Source of the DNA: Prunus persica
Taxonomy: Eukaryota; Streptophyta; Magnoliopsida; Rosales; Rosaceae
Length of the DNA stretch: 64,000 nt
Assembly: GCF_000346465.2 (NCBI RefSeq)
Contig: NC_034011.1
Location: forward strand, 21,526,264 to 21,590,263
Reading direction: 5' to 3'
Part shown: one piece after another, positions 39,567-50,273 of the stretch
Layout of the letters: every line of letters begins with the position of its first letter
Numbering within the stretch: the stretch's first letter is position 1
Notes under the pieces: generated by a model
What the model saw: only the letters and a program-made list of their open reading frames with translations
The model's database searches: none
What the model was told of the DNA's origin: nothing
Made by a program: the position numbers and the translations under genes

Positions 39567-40740
39567 TGATTTCATGATGATGTTTGTCAATTTTTTTTGG
39601 GTTCTCTTTTTTCATTACCACCCACTTGTTTATGTTGTTTGATCGATCTTATTATTATGTACATCTTCCCTTCCTACCAGAGAAGCCTTTGCTCTATTAT
39701 TTGTAATGTACAAGGGTTTAGTGCAACTATTTTTGAATGGTGATGTTATCTCAGCCCTTCAATTCATTTCTGTGTACATGATGATGATGATGATGATGAT
39801 GATGATGGGAATGCGGAAGTGTAGCCAATAACATTTCATCCAAACCTCAAAAAGCTTTAGCAGAATTAGATTTTGCTGTGTATCTATCTTTTTGGGCAGG
39901 TTAATGGGAAGGAATCAAAGGAAAGGGCAGTGAACAATGATGATAATCTTTAGTTTCTGAGTTGGCTTTGGATGGGTCTATCTCTTTCAAACAGATTTGG
40001 TGTTTGTTGTCTGGTGGTGACAGTTGGTGGGTCCTCTCATCTCATCTCTCATGCTTGTTTTTGCAATTAGCATGCATCATGAAGCCCACTCATCTCATCT
40101 CCACTTGCACCAGCTGCTACCAAAGCTTTTTAGGCTTGAGGCTTGAGGCTTGAAGACTTTACCTTTACATTCACAATCAAAATAAAATTTTAAATAAATT
40201 TTGGGGCATATCATGCACAAATGAGTCTTCAACTATTTTAAATTAATCCAATTTACGGGGAAGGGAACTCAAACTTGTGCGAAGGGTGCGGATTCACTAT
40301 CCCGACATATAGGGGAAGAAAAACATTTTTATCGGCGAGGGATGTGGGTCCTTTAGATTTTGAGAATCTGGGAAAGGTAAAAGGTAAAACAGGAGACTAT
40401 GGATAGAGAGAAGAAGAAGTACAACTTGTCACACTTCACAGCAAATGGATGCATTGCATTTGCATTGGACGGTCTAAAGCTAATTAAGAGCATATGTAAT
40501 GTATTATCATTCTGTTAAATATCTAATCAATTAATATGAATAATAATAATATGATGGGATATGTGTCATGTGTGGTCCATTTCTCTTACACAGGTTCACA
40601 TGCTGTTGCTTCCCTTTGCCTCCCCCCCACCCCACCCCACCTCTCAAATTTGCATTTGAATCTGATACTCCCCCAACAAAACTTTGTCACCTTTTTTTGT
40701 GTTTTTTGTTTGCAGGCTCATACCCATTATATTTTCCCGT

Positions 40741-40782
<42 letters not shown>

Positions 40783-42077
40783 GAAACTTAGCTGTAAAGC
40801 CTTCACACCTCTTTCTCTATCTGTCTGTCACTTTGTGCTCCTTTTGCTTTTCTTTTCTACCATTTCCCGCCAACATTGCACGGTTAAAACGACAGTCTGT
40901 TAACTTAACCGACCGTGCCTTCATTCAACAGTTAATTAAATGTCCCATCCCTGATTGATCCCTCCGAATCTTTTTTTGATGGATTATTCTTTTCTTCTAT
41001 ATCTTTGTCCTTGTACTCTTGAAATAGAATCGAATGTGATGTGAGAGATACAATATATATATATAAAACAAGTGGTTTACTACTAATAGCATTGAAATCT
41101 TTTGTGATAAAATCTCATACATATTAGGCTTTGTATGTGGTTAAATTAAGGACTATATCAGTGTTACCAGTAATAGGACGCCGGTCAAATCTCTGGAGTG
41201 AAATATAGATGTTACCCAACAATGCATGGAATACGGTGGATCATGCACTTTGAATCTCAGATGCGATTATATTGTAAGTAATGATGAGGATCAGCTTTTG
41301 ACTTAAAAAATACAAGACATAGACATAGTTAATTAGTCTAAGATCCTTAATAATGTATATTTTCAGTCAAACGTACAACACTTTTTTCAGTTAGTAAGTT
41401 GTTCCGTTAGTTGATTTTGTTAAGTTTCACACCTAAAACCTGAAAAAGGCCACTCCATCAATGCAATGCTGCAAGAGAATAATGCTTCTTGTTCCCTTAT
41501 AGGCTAACTGGTTCTGCAGCGGTGCATAATGCATTACCCTACTCAAAATTTGATATGTATGGTATGAGCCTTTCTTTGATGAACAATGAATAAGCATCAT
41601 TTGAGCAAACAAAATAATAGGGCCCAATTCGTTGGGCTTCTTGGAGGTGCTTATGCTTTTCAGAAGCAGATGCAAGAGGACCCTTATGTCTCACTTTGCA
41701 ATTATATATAGGTTTTCTATGCAAATGAGTATAATATCTTTTTGGTTACATTGACAGGAAAGAAACCCGGGGTTTCGATCCTGGGTGCCAAGCAAGAAGA
41801 AGGGAGGGCCACAACCACTGCTACTCGACTTCTTATTCTATGTTAAAGGATATTCTCCTTAACGTAGAAAAACTTTCTATATGAATATACAGCTTTTCTG
41901 ATCTCATGATAATTAATCATTGGATTTTCATCCACCGGATCATACCATGTTTCATTGTTGGTGCATAAACTCACAATTGTCATTCCAACTTTGCATAGAG
42001 AGAGAAGGATTTTTAATTACAAGACCATTACATTTGATCTTTAAAAAAACCCCAACATCTAGTTAATGCACAACAAA
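38537..42077. other. Intergenic, no supported gene
   Basis: 3.5 kb with (GA)n at 39538-39562, (atg)n at 39778-39806 and (CT)n at 40741-40780. The region 40536-40910, pyrimidine-rich with CT repeats, looks like a leader, but no protein frame follows it. A box-B-like ggtttcgatcctggg at about 41770-41784 hints at a SINE fragment. No RNA gene found. Confidence 0.4.
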
Positions 42078-44576
42078 TCAACTCATATGCTTTGCAATAA
42101 TCTTGTTTTGCTGTTCCAACCACAATCTCTGTTGATGCAAGAGGCTTTCTTGATTCACTAATCCATTACACACAGGTTCACTAGGAGTTGTCACTTTAGA
42201 GAAGAACGTCGCAAACGGGTCGTTGTTTTCTACGTTAGGCAATGCTCCTCTTGTCTTCATTTCACTTCTTGCAAAGAAAGTCGGTGCAGCAATGAACTCG
42301 TTAGGCTCATCTGCCTGAAAGGTTGGCGCCATGGCCGTGTCACTACGATTATGTGCACCAAATGTTGGCGCCATGGCCGTATCACTACGATTATGTACAC
42401 CATATGTTGGCACCACGCTCTCATTATCGCGAGCCACCGCGGTAAAGGTTGGCGCCATGGTCTTGTCATTGCGATTCTGTGCACGAAATGTTGGCACCAC
42501 ACTCTCGTTAAAGTTTGGTGGCATTCTGCTCTCTTGGGGATTTTGGGCGCAGAAAGTTGGTGATATTGCGCTGCCATTCGTATCCCGTGCGTGAAATGTT
42601 GGTGGTGGCATTAATATTGTATTCTCTTTTGGACTTTGTTCACCAACCTCATTTGTGCTCCGTACACAAAATGTTGGTGCTATTGTCATCTCTCTCTGGC
42701 TCTGTGCACAAAATGCTGTTGCCATTGTTGTGCTTTCATTTGCACGCCGTGGCCAGAGACTTGGTGACATTTCGCTCTCTTTTGGACTTTGGGCAAGAAA
42801 TGTTAGTGCCATTGTTGAATTATTTGAACTCTGCGCGGGAAATGGTGTAACATCTGCGCTCTCATTTGAATTATTGGCGCCAAATGTTGTTGTCTCTTTT
42901 AAATTCTGTCCGGGAAATGTTGGTGCCACTACCAGCATTGTGGAAGGGAACGAAAACAGGTCGTCTTCTCCGAGATTTCCAAAGCCATTGCTGGCGGTGG
43001 CGCTTGGATTCGAAGAGGCTGCAAAGCTATCAAATGGTACTGGGTCATCAAGAAATGGATTGTAATTGTGTTGGGGCACTGAGGAGTTTTGAAACAAGCT
43101 GTCCAAGTTTGATGAATCAATGGGTAGATTTGGTGATGATGTTTGCAATGGTGTTTGATTATTTGCAGACTCAAACAGAACAAGCTCCCAGCCCTGTTTT
43201 GCACCCTCTTGATCATCAACTCCTACTAGTTCTTCTTGCTTTATCTGATCCGGTTGCGGTTGTGGTTGAGGTTGAGATTGCGGTGGGAAGCCATCAAAGG
43301 AAACATGATTGAAACTTTCCGGCGAAGATTGGTTCGATCCATTCTCATTTGTTCGTCTGGCGAGCCCATCCTCTGCCGGCTTCTCTGGTTGCTCCTCTGA
43401 GTTATAAAACTCTTGCTCCACCGACCACGACGGGCTCACATTGCCATTCTGATCACAAACGCTCATCAAATCCTCCAACGACGTGCAGGCCGAACTAAAC
43501 GCAGAACCTTTCTCCGACGCCGTTTCGAATTGCTCCGAAGATGGAAATTCACTCTGTTCCAAGCTCAACCCTTTATTCTTACTACCCTTGGCCGTTAAAT
43601 GGGTCGGCGGCGACCGACTCGGAAATGAAGCTTGGTCCTTCAAAAACTCCTGCAACGTCTCCAAAAGCTCTTCGGAGATCTTCTGCACGCTAGGATACTC
43701 AGAGGTCCGACCAACACCCAAGCTCTTGCACGTCCCGTAAAACGCCGACAGCTCCTCGAATTGCTTCGAGGCTTTCACGCAGGCATGAAACGCGTTCACG
43801 CAAGATTGATACTGCAATTGAAAAAAGCTATCCAGAAGCAGAGCCAGCCCGTCCGAAATGTCCCGGTATAGATCGTATGTCTCCTGAACGATCGCGTAGA
43901 GCGAAATCAGAACTAACCGGTTCGTCCTGGCGGCGCCGGTTGGCGTGGTCGCCATCGCCCGGTCCAGCAGCTTTTGCCAGTAGTGAATCCGGTCCAGCAG
44001 CATCGCCGGCTTCATGTCGCGAACCACCGCCACGGGGTCGTTCGACCGGCGGCTCCTCCGGCTGCTGTTGTATTCTTGGTCGCGCTGGTACGTGAAGCGC
44101 CGCTGGAGCTTCCCGGTGAGGAAGCAATCGAGGCGCTCGTCGAGGTAGAGCGCGAAGGTGCGGACGAAGGCGGTGAAGTCCCAGGGGCAGGAGTTGGAGT
44201 CGTCGCGGAAGTTGGAGAGGTTGAGGATCTTGGCGCCGCGCTTCATGGCGTGGAGGACCTCGATGGGGAAATAGGGGTCCCCATCCTGGAAGATGCGGAG
44301 GACGAGCATGAGGGATTTGAGGGCGACGATCCAGTCACGGGTTTTGCCGATGCGCCTGGCGATGGCCTGGGCGCAGGAGGATGCGTACGACTTGTTCGAC
44401 GAAATGAGCGTGAGAATTTCCTGGACGTACTTGTCTTCGATGGGAACGACGTCGTGGGAGGTGGCTTTGAGGACGGTGACCTCGAGGTTGGCGGAGTTGG
44501 TGTTGGAGACCTTGGCAAGGCTTATGCTCGTTTGGTCTTTCACTGCCCCAATTGCCTTCTTCAGCTTGCTTGGCAT
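42078..44576 (-). CDS. AP180: Clathrin coat assembly protein AP180 (ANTH domain)
   Basis: Intronless, 832 residues. The true start is MPSKLKKAIGAVKDQTSISL at 44576; the open frame extends further upstream only through untranslated leader. The ANTH domain covers about residues 25-310: phosphoinositide-binding lysines and KATSH (37-41), WIVALKSLMLVLRIFQDGDPYF, CPWDFTAFVRTFALYLDERLD, then the second half from RDMKPAMLLD to LLETLQEFLKDQ. The N-terminus matches what I recall of Arabidopsis AP180. It recruits clathrin to PIP2-rich plasma membrane. The tail is disordered and has clathrin/adaptor-type short motifs (NPF in YNPFLDDP, DPF in NDPFATFF, DLFSF, a QPQPQPQP run). From about residue 600 to 800 it consists of degenerate repeats of ~15-25 residues built on APTF.A.....NES/NDT. 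The region at 44577-44860 upstream is a pyrimidine/purine-rich probable 5' UTR. No lesions. Confidence 0.93.
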   Translation of the reverse strand: MPSKLKKAIGAVKDQTSISLAKVSNTNSANLEVTVLKATSHDVVPIEDKYVQEILTLISSNKSYASSCAQAIARRIGKTRDWIVALKSLMLVLRIFQDGDPYFPIEVLHAMKRGAKILNLSNFRDDSNSCPWDFTAFVRTFALYLDERLDCFLTGKLQRRFTYQRDQEYNSSRRSRRSNDPVAVVRDMKPAMLLDRIHYWQKLLDRAMATTPTGAARTNRLVLISLYAIVQETYDLYRDISDGLALLLDSFFQLQYQSCVNAFHACVKASKQFEELSAFYGTCKSLGVGRTSEYPSVQKISEELLETLQEFLKDQASFPSRSPPTHLTAKGSKNKGLSLEQSEFPSSEQFETASEKGSAFSSACTSLEDLMSVCDQNGNVSPSWSVEQEFYNSEEQPEKPAEDGLARRTNENGSNQSSPESFNHVSFDGFPPQSQPQPQPQPDQIKQEELVGVDDQEGAKQGWELVLFESANNQTPLQTSSPNLPIDSSNLDSLFQNSSVPQHNYNPFLDDPVPFDSFAASSNPSATASNGFGNLGEDDLFSFPSTMLVVAPTFPGQNLKETTTFGANNSNESADVTPFPAQSSNNSTMALTFLAQSPKESEMSPSLWPRRANESTTMATAFCAQSQREMTIAPTFCVRSTNEVGEQSPKENTILMPPPTFHARDTNGSAISPTFCAQNPQESRMPPNFNESVVPTFRAQNRNDKTMAPTFTAVARDNESVVPTYGVHNRSDTAMAPTFGAHNRSDTAMAPTFQADEPNEFIAAPTFFARSEMKTRGALPNVENNDPFATFFSKVTTPSEPVCNGLVNQESLLHQQRLWLEQQNKIIAKHMS

Positions 44577-45746
44577 TGTTAATAATTTTGGATCATGAAT
44601 TAATTTTTGTTTTTTCAATGTGTTTTTGGTGGAGAAGAGGAGGTTTTTTGTGGGAATTTTTGGGATTCTAATTTTGATTAGTGGAACGAGTTTTTGGTTT
44701 TGAGAGGAGGAATGAGAAGGGTGGTGAGGTTTGGAATTATTTTGGGTGGTGGAGAAGAGAGGAGAGGAAAGGAGAGGAGGGAAAGGCCTTGAGACTCTCT
44801 TATTGTTTGTGGACGTGACTGAGACTCGCACTTGTTTAATTGACCAAGTCATCCATCGTCATATGAACCATATTTTCAGTGTTTGCATCTTTGCACTCAA
44901 ACTCTCTCATGAATGATGGGTACGATTAGTTCTAGAAGTTACGAGCGTTTAGTTTTATGTCCGAAATTATGACATTGAATTTCTCGTTTCCTTTCCACTT
45001 TGAAAATAAAATAAAATCTCAAATAGAAATGGGATTGGGTCAATTGGAATAATGGGGATCCATGCAACCCTAGATTCTCCTAGTTTGAAAGAGAGAGAGA
45101 GCGTGCTTATTTTATCGTCCGATTTGGAAGGTATGCGTTTACTTCTAAAATGATTTGAAAGGTCTGCGTTCGTTTTTAGAATGACCTTAAATTAGCAGAA
45201 AGACCAGCGATATTATTGTTAGTTAAGCCTCCATTTGGCAGTGTTTTTCAAAATTTTAGGAGAAAATGAAAAAACTTGTAGCTGTATTTTAGATATGTCT
45301 TTCAAGCAAGAAGCAGTTAGCTAAATAGTGTTGTTTTTGACCAATAAGTACGTACTCTATAGACCTTTTGAATTTGAATGTATGAGTTATAACTAAAGAA
45401 GTGATTTAGGTACGTAGATTGGGTAAATTCTATGCATGCACGCATGCGTTGCTAGATTGAGTCTAGAAGCAGTATTGTTCATGCTGTCATGCAAACACGT
45501 AAATGAATCAGATTAACTTCTTTACAAGCCCTGGCTGGCTAATTTTCTGGCTTTTTCATTTGTGGTTCCATTGGTGGTCAAGCGCCCAAAAGACTAGGAC
45601 ACAATCACAAATAGCTCTCTAGTCTGGGCCTAGGATTCCGACTAGATCAGCTCATCAGCTGGCAAATGCTGATGGATCAAGAGAGGGGTGCCCTGCCCAA
45701 AAATTGCAGCCCAAGTTCTGCTGCGAAGCGTAATTGACGAGCAAGA
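44577..45746. other. AP180 upstream region and intergenic spacer
   Basis: The first ~280 bp are an open leader extension of AP180 without a family-like start. The rest is AT-rich with nothing recognised. Confidence 0.4.
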
Positions 45747-45860
45747 ATTCTATAGTGAGGGCCTTATACATGGCCTTTATGTGAGGTCATATCTCTTAAT
45801 CATTTGATCAAATTAATTAGTTTGATCCAACACTTAAGAGATAGAACCTCATTATAGAAT
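45747..45860. mobile_element. Foldback MITE family member, copy 2
   Basis: Both ends are present: attctatagtgagg (45747-45760) and cctcattatagaat (45847-45860), 114 bp in all. The centre atcaaattaattagtttgat is palindromic. The motif aattgacgag occurs on both sides (45732 and 45867), separated from the ends by a few bases, a possible but imperfect target duplication. Confidence 0.7.
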
Positions 45861-46052
45861 GACTCAATTGACGAGATCATCAACAATATTGCAGAACAAA
45901 TTGAAGTATCAATAATCAATTGACCAACTATGCCAGATCTTTAATGAAAAAAGGGCACATCTTAATTGCTCATAAGATTTATAAAGTCAGTCCGTATGTG
46001 TATTATATATATATGAGAAAAACAAACAAGCTAAGTTGCAGAAAAAATTTCA

Positions 46053-46155
46053 TGCATCCGTTGCATGGAACATCCAGTATCTCACATTTGCCGCATTATA
46101 TAAATAGTACTATGACTATGAATGTGAGACACCTGTTTCATGCAACGGGTGCATA
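46053..46155. mobile_element. Short foldback insertion
   Basis: The ends atgcatccgttgcatg and catgcaacgggtgcat are inverted, continuing inward as tctcacattt / gaatgtgaga. About 103 bp. The sister region near 50500 lacks it, so it inserted after the desaturase duplication. Confidence 0.65.
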
Positions 46156-46284
46156 AAGGTTTTCACATCTAAGCTAGGATGAACACTTAATGAAATGGAT
46201 AATGCAAGAAGTGAAAAAGTGAAGGGATAGTCATGCATGTGACTATACAGAGCAGCAACAAAGAGTCTATGTAGTCTGAATTCA

Positions 46285-46351
46285 TCATAATCTAACGATT
46301 AAGAGATAAAACTTTACTTAAGGGTCATATATAAGGCCCTCACTATAGAAT
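46285..46351. mobile_element. Foldback MITE family member, copy 3 (half element)
   Basis: Right half of the family also seen at 19458 and 45747: acgattaagagataaaac...aagggtcatatataaggc and the terminus cctcactatagaat. Confidence 0.65.
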
Positions 46352-46556
46352 TCTTGTTGGAAAGAGAGTTGTTTAAGTAACATGGGCTCATTACATTTCA
46401 GCCCAAAAAAAGGACATTATTGGATCAACTGCTCAACCCATCTTTTGAAAGAGCCATAAAGGTGGTTTCAGACTTTCTAACCTATATAGGAGCAAAATTA
46501 AACTCAAACGTCTACCATCACTTTACAAAAGGACATTACAATTTATTTACGTGGGA

Positions 46557-46675
46557 AAAAAAAGGACATTATTGGTTCATGTTTGGCCAGAGTTGCTTTA
46601 GGACTTTACTATGGATAGGAAATATCCTTGGTTTTCATGCTTTTCTAAGTAGGCATCTCTATTTCTTATAGGAAA
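46557..46675 (+). repeat. Duplicate of the proximal promoter of the first desaturase
   Basis: aaaggacattattggttcatgtt through ttttcatgcttt and ctctatttctt recurs at 47038-47145. The promoter segment is present twice within 500 bp upstream of the gene at 47338, which suggests the footprint of a further lost gene copy or a local tandem duplication. Confidence 0.75.
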
Positions 46676-47261
46676 GGACCGTGCATGTGGCTGATCTGGG
46701 TTGTAGCCCAGGTGACTTTTTCTTTTTAAGCCTAACATAACATTTTTAGCCCACCACATGCTTGGTGAAATGCTCCACTCCAGTGAAGGTTTGTAGGGGG
46801 TTATTTGTTACACAAGATTATCTTGGTATGAACTATGCGTAGAGCATTTTCACCTATTTGTCATGGCAAAGGGCAGGGGCAAGGACAAGGCAAAGGCCGT
46901 TACTTTTCACGTGAATAGTGACAACTCTTGCAAAAAGTTGTGGTGTTTCCACCCATTACTATGACAACTACTATTCACATGAGATATGATGAGATGAATT
47001 TAATTTTGTGGTGTTTCATTTTTTAATTCTGAGAAAAATAAAGGACATTATTGGTTCATGTTCAGCCAGAAACGCGTTAAGACTTGACTATGGATGGGAA
47101 ATACCTCGAGTTTTCATGCTTTCCAGGCAGGCAGCTCTATTTCTTCTGCGTCTCTGATTGATTGGCTGGTTAAAATTTAATTTTTTAAAAAACAGTAGTT
47201 TTGTATTAAAGCCAAGCTGACGACACATACGATATAACAATAAAGGCTCCAAAATCAAACT

Positions 47262-47270
47262 TATATAAAA
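47262..47270 (+). promoter_or_regulatory. TATA box of desaturase 1
   Basis: tatataaaa about 70 bp before the ATG, inside the block ggctccaaaatcaaacttatataaaa, which is conserved as ggcttcaaattgtataaaac in front of the second desaturase. The conservation supports it. Confidence 0.6.
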
Positions 47271-47337
47271 TCCAAGTTTCAGTAACATGGGCTCATTAAA
47301 TTTGAGCCAAAAAGTTGGTATAGCTAGCTAGGCAGCC

Positions 47338-47975
47338 ATGGACATGGAGAAGAAGGAAAAAGAACAAGCAGAGGTTGTACCAATGCTAGAGTGGTACTTT
47401 TGGTTGGCCAAGTGGCGGATACAACTTTTTGGGAGGCAATGGAACTTCTTCGATGTGGCCTCTGTGATTGTGGTTTCGGTTTTGCATTGCCTGGCTCTTT
47501 TAGCACCATTTTATTTCAATTGGGGTGCAGTTTGGGTGGCCATGGCACTCAATTCCATCTCAGGTGTTGGAATAACCTTATCTTACCATAGAAATCTTGC
47601 TCACAAAAGCTTTAAGCTCCCCAAATGGCTCGAGTACTTCTTTGCCTATTGCGCGGTTTTGGGACTTCAGGTTTGTGTCTATGTAGAATAAACTTTTAAA
47701 AGTTATACTAGCATCAGTTGCTTACACTGCATGAGTCGATTATGAGTCCTTGCTCGATGCATTGTGGCAACCACATGCATCAACGTAAAAAATGTTTTAC
47801 AACTTTGTCTTTGATTTGTAGGGCAGTCCACTCGAATGGGTGAGCACACACAGAAATCACCATCAATTTACTGACACGTGGAGCGACCCTCATAGCCCCA
47901 TTGCTAGGGGGTTATGGTTTAGTCATATTGGATGGGTCTTTGATTATCGTTCTCGTTTTGGAAGTGTACGTATAC

Positions 47976-48046
<71 letters not shown>

Positions 48047-49260
48047 CTCACACACGGCTAAAACTTTATTATAACGTCATCGCTGGTTTTTTTTCTTTAT
48101 ATCTTTCATCACGTAACTTAGCATGTGATGAGAGATACAAAAAGAAAGAGGTAAGGATCTTGTTACATGTAAGTTTTCTCATCCCTCACACACTTCCCTC
48201 GTGTAAATAGACATACCAATATTAAAATTTAGTTAAACTAATCATAAATCTCGAAATTTTGCAGTATGAAGGCCGACTAAATAATGTTGGAGATTTGAAA
48301 AAGCAACCCTATTACATATTTCTTCATTACACATACCCCTTTCACTCAGTGGCTCTTGGAGTTTTACTGTATGTCGTAGGAGGGCTACCGTTTTTAGTTT
48401 GGGGAATGGTAAGATTTGTCTTATTTACTAATACTGTCCTTTTGATCAAGTGAAGAAAGCACATAGAAATTAAATGCCTCCTTAATTAAGGAGCAAAATC
48501 TCTAATATCAATGGTCAAATAGAAAAATTTGCACGGTGTGGTGGCTTTGCCTTTTTGTTTTGTTAGTTTTTTTCAAGGACCTTTTTTATTAAGAGGGACG
48601 ATAACGTGTTACATTCATACACACTATACATATGCTATGACTTGAATTCAAAACATTTCATGAGAGAGCAAATGCTCCAAACCACTATACTGTACTTTGC
48701 TCATTTTCATTTGTTGTCAATCATGGCGATCACTTTGATTAGTCTATGATGCTCTTTTCTTTTTGCAGGGTGTAAGAATGGTCTATATGTTCCACGTTAC
48801 TTTCTCAATAAATTCGATTTGTCACACATGGGGAACGCAAGTATGGGACACTGGTGATTCATCCAGAAACAATTGGTATATTTTGTTGTAACCTTCTATA
48901 TAGATATGTCTGTTGGATTTGGATGGAAGACAATAATCTCCAACATGGATTGGTATAATAGTAAATGTGTAATGAATTTTAATTTTGTTAATTAGGTTGT
49001 TTGGTTTGCTAGCACATGGAGAAGGTTGGCATAACAATCACCATGCATTTGACTACTCAGCTCGACAAGGTCTTGAATGGTGGCAAATTGATACGACTTG
49101 GTATTTGATACGATTTCTTCAAGCTCTTGGTTTGGCCACAGAGGTCAAACTTCCAACTGAGGCTCAGAAGAAACGAAAAGCTTTGTACAACAAAGTCATC
49201 AAGAACAAGGAGAAGCTTGGAACCGTAGGCAACAATGGAAAACTCCAAGCAGTGAAATAA
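47338..49260 (+). CDS. Membrane fatty-acid desaturase 1 (ADS/acyl delta-9 type)
   Basis: Di-iron membrane desaturase that introduces a cis double bond into acyl chains, probably in the ER with cytochrome b5 as donor. Five exons: 47338-47670, 47822-47965, 48265-48408, 48769-48875, 48996-49260, giving 330 residues. Three histidine boxes are intact: HRNLAH (84-89), HRNHH (121-125) and HNNHH (255-259), with hydrophobic segments around residues 38-60 and 64-82 and in exon 3. There is no chloroplast transit peptide (the N-terminus is short and charged, MDMEKKEKEQ), so it is more like ADS1/ADS2 than plastid FAD5. The C-terminus KLPTEAQKKRKAL is shared by the cluster. Intron 2 has a CT/TA microsatellite directly after the donor; intron 3 holds a SINE. 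Compared with its neighbours it has one extra residue after HSPI (IARG) and a longer C-terminus. Regiospecificity cannot be inferred. Confidence 0.93.
47979..48045. repeat. (CT)n(AT)n microsatellite in desaturase 1 intron 2
   Basis: A compound dinucleotide run beginning about 15 bp after the splice donor. Genes at 51826 and 57645 have CT-rich tracts at the same position. Confidence 0.9.
48566..48700 (-). mobile_element. tRNA-derived SINE copy in desaturase 1 intron 3
   Basis: Similar along its length to 11492-11623: aaggaccttttttattaagagggacgataa and agagagcaaatgctccaaaccactatact match the corresponding parts of that element. The B-box is decayed (tgacttgaattca). No clear target duplication. 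Confidence 0.65.
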
Positions 49261-49439
49261 TGGAGACTCAACTTTTATGCTATCTACATTTTCGTTATTT
49301 GATTTGTAAGAAGACTTATGCACTATGAATTTGTGGAGAATGAGTTTTTGTGTATGAATCATTTTAATTGTGGTGTTTAATTTGTGTTTCTCATCAAAGT
49401 GTGTTATTTTTGTTTTTGGTAGACATAAACAATGTGGCC

Positions 49440-50273
49440 CATGTCATCATGGGCGGAGCCACACTAGGACCAGTGTGGTCCCGGCCCCCACTCAAGTTTT
49501 TATATATTTTAAAAGTAATATACTGTTATGTATTTCTATATATATATATTATTTCAAATACTTTACGTTTTGATATGTACCCACATGTTACTTTCATTTA
49601 TTTTTATATTACTCTATTTACTTAAGTTTACAATGTAAATAAGGAAGTACCCCCTATTTGGATTCAAATAAAAATATTAGAAAATCAAATTTCCACCAAA
49701 TCAAAATATGAAAAATCGATTTTAGTGCAAAATACGATTTATGCTAAAAATGATTGCTCATTAAGTCAATATATACTTTATACTAAAATCCCATAAAATC
49801 AAGTTTTCTTATTTGATGTGTAAGGAATAAAAGCCGCCAAAAATTATCTTGAGAAAATGATTATTTTGAAAAACCATTTTTCATAGTTAGTCAATATTTT
49901 TACATAAAATATTTTTTCATGTATGATATGAATGCATGAAGGGACTTAAGGTTTTTTTTAGTTTGTGAAATTTTGATTTTTTTTCTTTCTATTGGATTTC
50001 ATGGGGGAAAAAGCTTTAAAGATACTTGCTAAATCGCTACTCTTTGTCTATCTCTTACAATTTTTCTTGCGTAAAATGTATTTGTCTATCCCTTTATCGA
50101 GGACAATTATAATTGCAACCAATAAACAATATAATTCTTGACATATGTGATATATATATATATATATATATATACTATATTTCGTATGTATTGTGAATTC
50201 AAACTTTTAATTCTTTATAATTTATAAGAGGCCTCCATACATATAAAATCCTAACTTCGCCACTGCATGTCAT
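49440..50273. mobile_element. hAT-like non-autonomous element, 818 bp, 8-bp TSD
   Basis: The element 49448-50265 starts catgggcggagccac and ends taacttcgccactg, so the ends are short imperfect inverted repeats of the CA(G)TGGCGGAGCC type. It is flanked by the perfect 8-bp repeat catgtcat (49440-49447 and 50266-50273). An 8-bp duplication with such ends fits hAT. No transposase coding; the interior is AT-rich. Confidence 0.8.

Larger units (their letters stand above)
45880..46556 (+). repeat. Duplicated far-upstream region of desaturase genes
   Basis: Matches 50340-51500, upstream of the second desaturase gene. Shared blocks include attgaagtatcaat (45901 versus 50374), acatcttaa, aaagtcagtc, atagtcatgcatg-ctat (46227 versus 50577), and gtggtttcagact followed by aacctatatag-agca (46462 versus 51451). 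The two plus-strand desaturase genes were thus duplicated with at least 1.4 kb of upstream DNA. Confidence 0.65.

Noticed and set aside
42515..44582. Long plus-strand frames over AP180, up to 202 codons
   Set aside because: Mirror frames of a repeat-rich, GC-rich coding sequence; the minus-strand ANTH protein explains the region.
44577..44852. 92-residue N-terminal extension of AP180
   Set aside because: MPSKLKKAIG is the family start; the extension is basic, low-complexity leader.
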